Below are positions 1 to 7,442 of a stretch of 64,000 bases of DNA, piece after piece. The stretch lies in NCBI GenBank assembly GCA_023392515.1, contig JAEVYX010000035.1, positions 5,663 to 69,662 of the forward strand, written 5' to 3'. Within the stretch, counting starts at the first letter, position 1. The number at the start of each line of letters is the position of its first letter. A model generated the notes under the pieces. That model had not been told where the DNA came from, searched no databases, and worked only from the letters and a program-made list of their open reading frames with translations. Source of the stretch: Bacillota bacterium. Its GTDB lineage: Bacteria > Bacillota > Clostridia > Christensenellales > Aristaeellaceae. The position numbers and the translations under genes were made by a program.

Positions 1-68
1 TGCAGCATGGTGCCCATCCCCCCGTCCACAAAAAGCATCCTTGATCCCAGCGCCTTTTCAAACTTCAT
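1..68 (-). CDS. metH: Methionine synthase MetH, N-terminal fragment (runs off the window)
   Basis: Only the first 22 codons are present; the gene starts with ATG at 68 and leaves the window at base 1. The visible peptide has DGGMGTML, the typical opening of the homocysteine-binding methyltransferase domain of cobalamin-dependent methionine synthase, which moves the methyl group of methyltetrahydrofolate to homocysteine. It follows the stand-alone reactivation-domain gene by 3 bases in the metA-metF operon, which supports the call. I infer that this MetH lacks its own C-terminal activation domain, but that part is outside the window. Confidence 0.75.
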   Translation of the reverse strand, partial: MKFEKALGSRMLFVDGGMGTML

Positions 69-71
69 GGT

Positions 72-722
72 TTACCCCTCCCGATACGGACAGTTCGCAT
101 CCATGCAGGACGTGCAGGAACGCGCAAGAGATTTTTGTTTGAGCAGCGTCAGCCCGATGATGGCCGTGACAGATTTTGTAGGCACCATCATGCTGCCATC
201 CGTCAGGAAAAGGCCGATGCGCTTTTTCGCTTCCAGGAGCGCCAATACTTCCCCCTGGCAGTCAAGGGAAAGATCCCCGTATCCGGGGCTGAATCTTGTT
301 TTCAGGGACAGCCCTTCCGGCTCCAATTCTTTTTCTATTCCGGCGCACAGGCTGTCCAGATACCCTTCCAATTTGGCCGCGGCGCAGGCCTGTAATACCA
401 CCGCCCGGCTCATGTCGCAAACAGACGCCCGGCGGATCATCATATCCGCCTTAACCCCCAGGGTCGCCGCCAGCAAAATCACCTCCCAGCAGTCCTTTAC
501 ATGAACCGCCAGGCTTTTGCTTGCAAGGGTCAAGGGCCCCACAAGCGCCGTCTGATCTTCCACAGAAAGGGGAAACCGTTTAAGCACATGCCGGGGCTCC
601 GCGGCGCGAAGCTCCACTATGGCTTCCTCCATGAGGGCGGCGGTTCGCGCATCGGGGCTTTTCCCCTTCAGCCCCAGGTATCTGGCTACCTCCCGGCGGT
701 TTACCCCGTCACACATACTCAC
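72..722 (-). CDS. Stand-alone MetH reactivation (activation) domain protein
   Basis: This 216-residue protein resembles the vitamin B12-dependent methionine synthase activation domain as a separate chain, as known from Thermotoga and many Clostridia. In full-length MetH this domain binds S-adenosylmethionine and helps reductive remethylation of oxidised cobalamin. Here it starts within the end of metF (4-base ATGA overlap) and is followed 3 bases later by metH, so the two halves of the enzyme should be made together. Features pointing to the family are the N-terminal segment NRREVARYLGLKG, the glycine-rich stretch RFSPGYGDLSL near residue 145 and a C-terminal CTSCMDANCPYR. Those last four cysteines are common in stand-alone versions and could bind a metal, which I infer. 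It is unlikely to be anything else. Confidence 0.85.
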   Translation of the reverse strand: MSMCDGVNRREVARYLGLKGKSPDARTAALMEEAIVELRAAEPRHVLKRFPLSVEDQTALVGPLTLASKSLAVHVKDCWEVILLAATLGVKADMMIRRASVCDMSRAVVLQACAAAKLEGYLDSLCAGIEKELEPEGLSLKTRFSPGYGDLSLDCQGEVLALLEAKKRIGLFLTDGSMMVPTKSVTAIIGLTLLKQKSLARSCTSCMDANCPYREG

Positions 723-1585
723 ACTCCAATAATTTCAGAAAGGCTGGCAAAAATGGCCGCGGCTATTTGCGGCCGGTTCATGGTATAGATGTGGATATTG
801 GTAACCCCATTGGCAATAAGGTCTATGATCTGCTCTGCGGCAAAGGCAATACCCGCCTGACGCATGGCCTTAGGATTTTGGGAAAAACGGTCTACGATAG
901 CAGCAAACCGGGGCGGAAGGGATGCCCCCGACAGGGCGCAGATTCTTTTAATTTGCCCCGCGTTCACCACTGGCATGATCCCTGCCGCCACAGGCACCGA
1001 TATGCCCTTTTGCAGCGCCCGGTACAGAAAATTATACAGAATGTTATTGTCAAAAAACATCTGCGTGGTCAGAAAATCGGCTCCGGCATCCACCTTGCGC
1101 CGTAAAAAGTCCAGGTCACGATCCTTGCTGGGCGATTCGGGATGCCCTTCGGGGTAACAGGCCGCGCCCGCTATAAACCCTTTATAATCCTTGATTTGAC
1201 AAATCAGCTCGGATGCATACTTATACTGCCTGGGGCCGGGAAACTCCGTCCCCTGTGGCAAATCCCCCCGCAAAGCCAGCACATTGCGGATACCCGCCGC
1301 CTGCAAGGCTGTCAATTGCTCATTGATTTCATCCCTGGTGGAAGCCGCGCAGGTGAGGTGATAAAGCGGTTCACACCCTGACGCAAGCACTTGCTGCGCA
1401 ATTTCCAGCGTGTTATTGGCGGTATTCCCTGCCGCGCCATAGGTGACGCTGACAAAGGCCGGACTTAAGGCGGCAATGTCCCGCACTACCTCCTTCACTT
1501 GAGAAAGGCCGGAAAACTCCTTGGGCGGAAAGATTTCGCAGGATACGTTCACCCGCCCCGAGTGCAGCAAATCGGGAATATGCAT
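719..1585 (-). CDS. metF: Methylenetetrahydrofolate reductase
   Basis: This cytosolic flavoprotein of 288 residues reduces 5,10-methylenetetrahydrofolate to 5-methyltetrahydrofolate, the methyl donor for MetH. Family marks are the N-terminal SCEIFPPK, VSVTYGAAGN near residue 47, LALRGDLPQG near 104 and TTQMFFDN near 174, all at the usual places of the TIM barrel, and the length is normal. It begins 3 bases after the metA stop and overlaps the next gene by 4 bases, so metA, metF, the MetH reactivation protein and metH form one operon. Clostridial MetF enzymes often need a partner such as MetV or an electron-transfer flavoprotein; none is visible here. Confidence 0.95.
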   Translation of the reverse strand: MHIPDLLHSGRVNVSCEIFPPKEFSGLSQVKEVVRDIAALSPAFVSVTYGAAGNTANNTLEIAQQVLASGCEPLYHLTCAASTRDEINEQLTALQAAGIRNVLALRGDLPQGTEFPGPRQYKYASELICQIKDYKGFIAGAACYPEGHPESPSKDRDLDFLRRKVDAGADFLTTQMFFDNNILYNFLYRALQKGISVPVAAGIMPVVNAGQIKRICALSGASLPPRFAAIVDRFSQNPKAMRQAGIAFAAEQIIDLIANGVTNIHIYTMNRPQIAAAIFASLSEIIGV

Positions 1586-1588
1586 GGC

Positions 1589-2521
1589 TCACCGTTCCTT
1601 TCTGTGGATGAGCTCGCTGAGCACGTAAGGCGTTTCCTGATATACAAAATAGTTCAGCCAATTGGCAAAGAGCAGGTTCGCGTGGCTGCGCCAGCGCACC
1701 ATGGGCTCCCTTTTCGGATCGTCATCGGGAAAATAATGTTTGGGGATTTCAATGGGCAGCCCCTTGTTCACATCCCTGAAATACTCGTTGGCCAATGTTT
1801 CGGGGTTGTATTCGCTGTGCCCGGTGGCAAAAACCCGCCGCCCGTCCCGGCTTGCGATCAACCCGATGCCAGACTCTTTGGAGGTGGCCAGCACCGTCAA
1901 ATCCGAGCAGGAAAACACCTGCTCCTCGCACAGCTCCGTATGGCGGCTTACCGGCACGTCATACATGTCATCAAAACCCCGGACCAATTTATGGTCACGA
2001 ACCAAAACCTGATGGGAGAACACACCGAACATCTTTCCCTGCAAGGGACGCTTATGGATGCCGTAGTGGTAAAACAGCCCCGCCTGGGCCGCCCAGCAGA
2101 TAAACATGGTGCTGAAAGCCCGCTCATCCGCCCAGGCCATAATGGCCTGCAATTCATTCCAATACTGCACATCTTCAAAATCAAGCTTTTCCACCGGCGC
2201 GCCGGTAATAATCACGCCGTCAAAAAACGCATCCCGCACATCTTCGAACGTGCGGTAAAAGGTAGTCAGATGCGCATGATCCGTATTTTTAGAAGCGTAG
2301 CTTTTCGTATGCAGCAGCGTTATTTCCACCTGCAAAGGCGTATTGCCAATGAGGCGTAAAAGCTGTGTTTCCGTATCCTCTTTGGTGGGCATCAAATTCA
2401 GAATGGCAATGCGCAAAGGCCGGATATCCTGGGATGCGGAACGCTTTTCGGTCATGACGAAAATGTTTTCCTGCGTCAGGATTTTCGTAGCCGGGAGCGC
2501 ATCGGGAATTTTTACCGGCAT
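1589..2521 (-). CDS. metA: Homoserine O-acetyltransferase, MetA type
   Basis: The first enzyme of methionine synthesis from homoserine, it activates the hydroxyl group by acylation. The start at 2521 is set by a GGAGGGC Shine-Dalgarno site 4 to 5 bases upstream; this gives 310 residues. The catalytic Cys142 (FICWAAQAG), His235 and Glu237 (ATGHSEY) stand exactly at the positions used in E. coli MetA. Residue 111 is Glu (GAPVEKL). In this family Glu at 111 has been tied to acetyl-CoA and Gly to succinyl-CoA, so despite its resemblance to the succinyl enzyme it is probably an acetyltransferase. It heads the methionine operon, behind a good promoter and a roughly 200-base leader that carries a structured repeat. 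I see no SAM riboswitch there. Confidence 0.93.
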   Translation of the reverse strand: MPVKIPDALPATKILTQENIFVMTEKRSASQDIRPLRIAILNLMPTKEDTETQLLRLIGNTPLQVEITLLHTKSYASKNTDHAHLTTFYRTFEDVRDAFFDGVIITGAPVEKLDFEDVQYWNELQAIMAWADERAFSTMFICWAAQAGLFYHYGIHKRPLQGKMFGVFSHQVLVRDHKLVRGFDDMYDVPVSRHTELCEEQVFSCSDLTVLATSKESGIGLIASRDGRRVFATGHSEYNPETLANEYFRDVNKGLPIEIPKHYFPDDDPKREPMVRWRSHANLLFANWLNYFVYQETPYVLSELIHRKER

Positions 2522-2580
2522 AAAAGCCCTCCTCGTCCAATGTTTCCGTTTTTTCAAAAAGGGAGCTGTCTCATTAGGGC

Positions 2581-2682
2581 ATAATTGTACGTTTACTCAT
2601 GGACATGGCGTCCGAAGGTTTCCAAAGGGCGATCGGAAAGCCCTTTGGCCGCGTCCGTAAACGCAGAATCCTTTTTATGAAT
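2581..2682 (-). repeat. Structured intergenic element, copy 1 (in the metA leader)
   Basis: The leader between the promoter and metA holds a fold with a perfect 9-bp hairpin (2622-2630 with 2640-2648, 9-base loop), enclosed by GTTTAC/GTAAAC (2591-2596 with 2657-2662) and GGAC/GTCC (2601-2604 with 2653-2656), with a 4-base bulge. A second copy lies at 58176-58267. The two share CCAAAGGGCTTTCCGATCG without change and similar flanks. It could be a cis-acting RNA, a small RNA or a non-autonomous repeat. The rest of the 2522-2845 gap holds only the promoter. Confidence 0.6.
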
Positions 2683-2734
2683 AGTCTTACAATGTATGCG
2701 CCTAGTGCGGCAGCCCCCTTGCGGGCGTGACTGG

Positions 2735-2763
2735 ATTGTATCATTTCCTAGCAAAACTGTCAA
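2735..2763 (-). promoter_or_regulatory. Promoter of the metA operon
   Basis: TTGACA, 17 bases, TACAAT on the minus strand: a near-perfect housekeeping promoter. It would start transcripts near 2728, about 200 bases before metA. Confidence 0.8.
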
Positions 2764-2845
2764 GAATCTATATAATTCAATTCTGCCAACATTTTTGCCC
2801 TCATGGCCCCTAAAAATTCAGGAAATTGATCTATTTCAAATTGCT

Positions 2846-4414
2846 CTATTGGTTCACCCACTCCGTATTGTTGAGAAGGTTTCGGCAGAAAAACACAACC
2901 AGCGGCGAAAGAACCAAATTCGAAAGTGCCATCGCTCCAAGGGATGTAATTTCCACCGAGAAAAACACAATGCCCTTGATTGCCAGCAGGATGGCCAGCG
3001 CAGCCCCCGGCGCAATGAGCAGGATCATCACCAGGACATACAGCATAATCACCAGGGATTTTAAGCGGATACCGCCAAACAGCTTTTCCACAAGCAGGTT
3101 CCCCGCCACAAACAGACACGCAAAGGTAAAGCGCACCACCACGGCAAAGGCAATCCCGGCAGGGGACAGGCCTGTCAGCAAGCCGATGGGTACCATAAGC
3201 AGCACCGCCTCATAAACATACCCCAGCAGGGATTCTCGCAGGCAGTGCATCAGCTTGCGGAAGGAGGTTTCAGGTATCATGTAAAGATAGGGCCTGGTCA
3301 ATTCCTTCACCCAGCGCCCGGTGGCCACGGTAAACAATTGCATATAGGTGGCAAAGGCAAACGCGGGGATAAATCCCTCATCCTTTATGATAAGCGTAAA
3401 CCCAATGCTCACCAGCGCCATGACGAGGGACATGGTATCCAGCACAAACCGCTTACCCCGGCGGCTTTCCAGCCGGTGCTTTTGATAAAACACCGCTGCG
3501 CCCCACCCCTTGTTTATACCGGTTTTGCCCACCTTTACGTGCTCGGGCATCATCTCCTGCATTCTGCCCTCTTTTTTCGCGGTAATGGCCTGATGGTTCA
3601 TCTCCGTAATCTGGAGCACGTCCTCGTAATAGTCCGCCTGTTTCCGGCCCAGATATAGCATGCCCAAGCCCGCCAGAAGAACCCCGGCAAGCCCCGCCGT
3701 CAGCGCCATGAAGCCGTTTCCTTCCCACAGGCCCTGGATCAGCGCCCGCATCCACCCGCCTACAGGGAAAAGAATCATGGGCAGTTCCCCCATCGCCCGG
3801 GAAGCACCCAGGGTCCAGGCATTCGGGTTCTGAGACACCGGGATTGCCACATACAGTGCTGCAAGGCCGCACAAAAGAAACAGCGCGGATTTAATACCCT
3901 TTCTCAGGCTTTCTTTCCCCGCGGCAGCGGAATACAGCACCATGGCCGTAACCTGTCCCAGAAACAAAGACAATGCGTAGCCCAGCAAAACGAGCAGCAA
4001 AAAGCCTATGGAAACGCCATATTGCTGGTGCATCCAGGCATACTGAAACAAAAGAAAGAAACCCACCATCAGCGAATTGCCCATCTGCCGGACCATGCCG
4101 TACAAAAGCACCCGCCGGGGTTCAATGGGGGCGGGAAACACAAGGTGGATGTCCGGGAGACGGAAAATGGTGGCGCCCCGGTTCACTCCTTGATAAGCCG
4201 TCAAGACAAACATGGCGATATACAGCGCGGACATGATGGCGTAAAGCTCATTCATGGGCCGCAGCGTTCCCAGTTCATCTGCGCCCCCTGCAAAAATCAC
4301 AAGGCCCAGCATGCCAGTTATCAAAAGCGCGGCCACCCAGTTCGCCGGCTTTTTGAAAAAGGAAATCAGCCTGTTTTTCAGCGTGGTAACAAGAAGGTAT
4401 GGAAGGGCGCTCAT
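2846..4414 (-). CDS. ABC exporter membrane subunit (putative ABC exporter family)
   Basis: This 522-residue membrane protein has many hydrophobic segments in two clusters, with a charged cytosolic part near residues 255-320 (NHQAITAKKEGRMQEM and following). That layout fits the clostridial putative ABC exporter permeases. The motif PDIHLVFPAPIEPRRVLLYG near residue 87 is typical of this group. It starts within the last 4 bases of the ATPase gene (ATGA overlap), so both subunits come from one transcript. The substrate cannot be read from the sequence; drug, peptide or lipid export are possible. No accessory substrate-binding protein is present, which fits an exporter. No clear terminator was seen after the stop. 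Confidence 0.8.
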   Translation of the reverse strand: MSALPYLLVTTLKNRLISFFKKPANWVAALLITGMLGLVIFAGGADELGTLRPMNELYAIMSALYIAMFVLTAYQGVNRGATIFRLPDIHLVFPAPIEPRRVLLYGMVRQMGNSLMVGFFLLFQYAWMHQQYGVSIGFLLLVLLGYALSLFLGQVTAMVLYSAAAGKESLRKGIKSALFLLCGLAALYVAIPVSQNPNAWTLGASRAMGELPMILFPVGGWMRALIQGLWEGNGFMALTAGLAGVLLAGLGMLYLGRKQADYYEDVLQITEMNHQAITAKKEGRMQEMMPEHVKVGKTGINKGWGAAVFYQKHRLESRRGKRFVLDTMSLVMALVSIGFTLIIKDEGFIPAFAFATYMQLFTVATGRWVKELTRPYLYMIPETSFRKLMHCLRESLLGYVYEAVLLMVPIGLLTGLSPAGIAFAVVVRFTFACLFVAGNLLVEKLFGGIRLKSLVIMLYVLVMILLIAPGAALAILLAIKGIVFFSVEITSLGAMALSNLVLSPLVVFFCRNLLNNTEWVNQ

Positions 4415-5124
4415 GCTTCATGCCCCTTTCCCTCTGTGATCTCAAAAAACAGCTCCTCCAGCGTCTTTTCCCCGTGGGCGCTGTCCGTGCCGTTTTTCTT
4501 GGTCGCGGCAAACACGCCATCTCGCATGATATGGGCAACATCCCAGTAGTTTTCCACGCTGTCCAACATATGGGTGCTGATCAGCACCGATACCCCATCC
4601 GCCCTAAGCTCCCGAAAGATTTCTTTCAGCTCCTTGATGGCGTGGGGATCCAGCCCCATCATGGGTTCATCAAATACCACAACCCGGGGCTTGGGAAGCA
4701 GCGCGCAGGCAATGCTCACCTTCTGCTGCATGCCTTTGGAAAGCTCCTTGCCCAGTTTATCCTTTTTGTCCTTCAGTTCCAGCCGCTCCAGCAATTCATC
4801 CGCATAGGCCTGATAATCATTGATCTTGTATGCTCGGGCGATAAATTCCAAGTGTTCTTCAACGGTCAATAAATCGTACACGGCGGGCATTTCAGGTACG
4901 TAACCAAGGGCTCTTTTGGCTTTCAGCGATTTATTGGGATGGCCCATCACCTCAATATGCCCCTCGCAGCGCAGCAGCCCCGTGATGCACTTGATCAAGG
5001 TGGATTTTCCGGCGCCGTTGGGGCCAAGGAGCACAGCAATCTGCCCGTCATCCACCTGAAAGCTGATGTCGTTGTTGGCAACTGTCTTCCCGTACTTTTT
5101 GGTTACGTTTGCAATGGTCAGCAT
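4411..5124 (-). CDS. ABC transporter ATP-binding protein
   Basis: A 237-residue nucleotide-binding subunit that should drive the membrane protein encoded directly after it. Walker A is GPNGAGKST near residue 36, the signature is LSKGMQQKVS near 128, Walker B is VVVFDEPMMGLDP near 147, and the switch histidine lies in STHMLD. Among ABC ATPases it is closest in style to the export-type CcmA/NatA group. I chose the start at 5124 because an AAGGGG site lies 7 to 8 bases upstream and the protein then begins with the usual MLTIANVTKKYG. A longer reading up to 5256 has no such support. Confidence 0.9.
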   Translation of the reverse strand: MLTIANVTKKYGKTVANNDISFQVDDGQIAVLLGPNGAGKSTLIKCITGLLRCEGHIEVMGHPNKSLKAKRALGYVPEMPAVYDLLTVEEHLEFIARAYKINDYQAYADELLERLELKDKKDKLGKELSKGMQQKVSIACALLPKPRVVVFDEPMMGLDPHAIKELKEIFRELRADGVSVLISTHMLDSVENYWDVAHIMRDGVFAATKKNGTDSAHGEKTLEELFFEITEGKGHEA

Positions 5125-5166
5125 GAAATTACCCCTTTTTCCTTTTATCTTCCATTCACCGTTTAT

Positions 5167-5194
5167 ATCATAATCGAAATGGGTAAAATAGCAA
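5167..5194 (-). promoter_or_regulatory. Promoter of the ABC exporter pair
   Basis: TTGCTA, 16 bases, TATGAT on the minus strand, about 40 bases before the ATPase start. Confidence 0.5.
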
Positions 5195-5463
5195 GGTATT
5201 CCAGTGGATATCCTCATTTCTTCTGCCCAAACCTGCAAAACAGCGCTTCTTTGCACCCAAAGGGCCGAAACTTTCCCTGCGCGCCCATTTTTCGAAAAAA
5301 GAAGGATTTTGAAAGGTTTAGGTAGAATTCAAGTTTAATGCCTTCCGTGGCGGTTTTTTGCTGTGCGTTTCCACGGTGCATGGAAAATGGGTGCCCCTTC
5401 GTTTACATGTATATAGGGATGCAAGTCCTTTCGGCTAGGCGGCAGCCTTCCGGAAAGAAAAGG
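5195..5463. other. Intergenic region between divergent ABC exporter and VanY-like genes
   Basis: No gene is supported here. The plus strand has a 6-bp inverted repeat CCGTGG/CCACGG near 5345-5376 and a GC-rich stretch near 5415-5452 that can fold into short stems (GGATGCAAGTCC, GGCT...AGCC), suggesting a structured leader for the gene at 5464. I found no convincing plus-strand promoter and no match to a riboswitch class I know. Confidence 0.35.
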
Positions 5464-6609
5464 ATGGTCAACATGAGCAGGAGCAAAAAACAAAACGATC
5501 CTCTCCGCACGCTGATCCGCGTGGTTTTGATCCTAGCAGCGGCAACCGTCGTCTGCGCAGCCTTATTCTTCGGCCTTAACGCTTTTGAACAGCACAGCCT
5601 GGCACAAAAAGTTGCGGATACCAAGGCTGCCAACCTTAAAAAGCAGGAGCAATACGACGCCGCCCTGGCGGAGTATCAAGCTGCCACGCAAAAGGGCGAA
5701 AACCTGTCCTGGCCCGCACCCAAGCCGGAAGGGTGGGATGTGGTGGATTTAAGCGCGTATGGATTGGAAAATACGCAATCCGTCACCCTCGACCGCTCCG
5801 CCCTTATGTACGGCGGCATGATGCTGGTCAACGCCTGGCATCCGCTGCCCGGCGACTTTTCCGATGTTCAAACGCTGAGCATTGGTTTAACCACCGCTTG
5901 GCGGGTGGCGGTGCAGAATGCCGAAGTAAAGCTTTTTCAGCCTGCTATTGATGCGCTGGACGCCATGATCCGGGATGCCACCGCCGGGGGTCTGAAAGAC
6001 TTTATTGTCTGGGAAGGCTACCGCACCATGGAAAAGCAAACCAGCCTTTTTGACGCCGAGAAGGAAAAGCTGTCCAAGCGTTACAGCGGCGACACTTTAA
6101 TCGAGCAGGCAAAAAAGAGTGTAAACTATCCCGGCACCAGCGAATATCAAAGCGGCTTTGCTTTCAACCTGGGCCTTTATAACAAAACCGATATCACCGT
6201 CAGGCAGCAGCCTTTCCAAGGTACGCCGCAGGGCATCTGGGTAACGGAAAATTCCTGGAAATACGGGATCATCTTCCGCTTCCCCACGGCAGATTTCCCC
6301 AATTCCTCCTGGGTGGACAAGTCCTTTAAAACAGGCGTTACCGTTCCGCTGAATCTATACCGCTATGTAGGCATCCCCAATGCGGCCGTCATGCATGCGA
6401 AGAACTTCTGCCTTGAGGAATATATTGAATATCTCATCGCCCACCCCCACCTTGCGGTGTATGAAAACGGCACGCTGAAGTACGAAATTTACCGCCAGGA
6501 GATTGGCGATGCCGCGTCGGCAACCATACAGGTGCCTTTGGCTGCCTCTTCCTACATATCATCGCTGGACAACATGGGCGGTGTGGTGACCGCCTTCGTA
6601 TACGAATAG
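5464..6609 (+). CDS. VanY-like D-Ala-D-Ala carboxypeptidase-family protein lacking zinc ligands
   Basis: A 381-residue protein with one N-terminal membrane anchor (about residues 17-38), a short coiled region and a C-terminal M15B/VanY-like domain. VanY enzymes trim the terminal D-alanine of peptidoglycan stems outside the cell. The domain is recognisable from PGTSEYQSGFAFNLG, SWKYGIIFRFP, LYRYVG and the closing FCLEEYIEYL. In active members the matching motifs are SEHQTGxAxD and EPWH, which supply two His and one Asp to zinc plus a Glu. Here they read SEYQSGFAFN and VPLN, so all of these appear lost. I infer a non-catalytic binding protein or a changed chemistry. An internal ATG at 5473 is an equally good start. 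Confidence 0.75.
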   Translation: MVNMSRSKKQNDPLRTLIRVVLILAAATVVCAALFFGLNAFEQHSLAQKVADTKAANLKKQEQYDAALAEYQAATQKGENLSWPAPKPEGWDVVDLSAYGLENTQSVTLDRSALMYGGMMLVNAWHPLPGDFSDVQTLSIGLTTAWRVAVQNAEVKLFQPAIDALDAMIRDATAGGLKDFIVWEGYRTMEKQTSLFDAEKEKLSKRYSGDTLIEQAKKSVNYPGTSEYQSGFAFNLGLYNKTDITVRQQPFQGTPQGIWVTENSWKYGIIFRFPTADFPNSSWVDKSFKTGVTVPLNLYRYVGIPNAAVMHAKNFCLEEYIEYLIAHPHLAVYENGTLKYEIYRQEIGDAASATIQVPLAASSYISSLDNMGGVVTAFVYE

Positions 6610-6633
6610 TCTCTTCCCTAATGCATAATGAAG

Positions 6634-6662
6634 GCCGCCGGCAAACGCCGGCGGCTTGTTTC
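6634..6662 (+). terminator. Intrinsic terminator between convergent genes
   Basis: A 9-bp GCCGCCGGC/GCCGGCGGC stem with an AAAC loop followed by TTGTTT. It ends the VanY-like gene. Confidence 0.8.
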
Positions 6663-6682
6663 ATATTCTTCCTTTATCGTTT

Positions 6683-7327
6683 TCAAGCCATCCGCAGACG
6701 GTAGCCCAGCTTGTACACCGTCTCAATGCAGTCCTCACCCAGCTTTTTGCGAAGACGCTGCACATGCACATCCACTGTCCGGGTTTCACCCATGTTTTGA
6801 TACCCCCAGGCCGTGCGCAAAAGCTGTTCCCGGGAAAGAGCTGTGTCCGGGTTTTGCATCAGCACCTGCAGCAGCGCAAACTCCTGAGCGGTGAGGCTGA
6901 GCGGTTCGCCGTCCAGGAGCACCGCCTTTTCCTCCAAATGAATTTCCAGGTTGCCAATGGCCAGCCGCTTCTCCGTCTCCTGTATCAGAGAGTTCACCTG
7001 TTCCAGCAATTCCTCTGCGGAAAAAGGCTGGATCAGCACCCGGCTCGGGCCGCCGTACATCGTTTGAAGATGCTCTTTGGTATCCGCTTCACACGTCGTG
7101 AACAACACCGGCCACCCCTTTTGGGACAAGCCCTCCATGAATGAAAAGCTATCTGCCCAAGGAAGACGGGCATTCATAATCGTTAGCGCATATGCGATGT
7201 TCTTCAGGGAAATTTTTGCCTGCCCCGCGTTTTCTACCGTATGGCACCCATGGCCCGCTCGTGTCAGCATGGATTCCATCTGCTGTGCCGCTCTTTCATT
7301 GCTTTCGATGATGAGTATTTCAGCCAT
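6683..7327 (-). CDS. Orphan winged-helix response regulator with degenerate receiver
   Basis: A 214-residue OmpR-type DNA-binding protein. The C-terminal effector domain (about residues 125-214) is intact: SLTAQEFALLQVL, LSREQLLRTAWGY, RTVDVHVQRLRKKLG and the wing ETVYKLGYR. The N-terminal receiver fold is present but its phosphorylation site is not. The acidic pair is replaced (IIESNERA), the phospho-acceptor Asp is Asn (TIMNARLP) and the conserved Lys is Gln (LIQPF). It should therefore work without aspartyl phosphorylation. No histidine kinase lies near it. The start at 7327 follows a GAGGTG site by 6 bases. Targets are unknown; the convergent VanY-like gene and the envelope genes upstream are nearby candidates. 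Confidence 0.85.
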   Translation of the reverse strand: MAEILIIESNERAAQQMESMLTRAGHGCHTVENAGQAKISLKNIAYALTIMNARLPWADSFSFMEGLSQKGWPVLFTTCEADTKEHLQTMYGGPSRVLIQPFSAEELLEQVNSLIQETEKRLAIGNLEIHLEEKAVLLDGEPLSLTAQEFALLQVLMQNPDTALSREQLLRTAWGYQNMGETRTVDVHVQRLRKKLGEDCIETVYKLGYRLRMA

Positions 7328-7442
7328 GCATTTCACCTCATGCATCCAACGGTCCAGGAAAGGAAATTCATGCCGCTTTTGTAATTTCATATTGAACAAA
7401 ATGTGAATAATTTGTAACAATAAGGAAAATATATGGAACCGT

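Noticed and set aside
2564..2728. A SAM riboswitch in the metA leader
   Set aside because: None of the conserved S-box elements (such as GAGGGA followed by GATGAAACCC) is present; a different structured element is there.
5380..5452. A GEMM-type (cyclic di-GMP) riboswitch before the VanY-like gene
   Set aside because: GGGATGCAAGTCC and CGGCTA recall part of the consensus, but the 5' half with CACAGGGCAAACC is absent.
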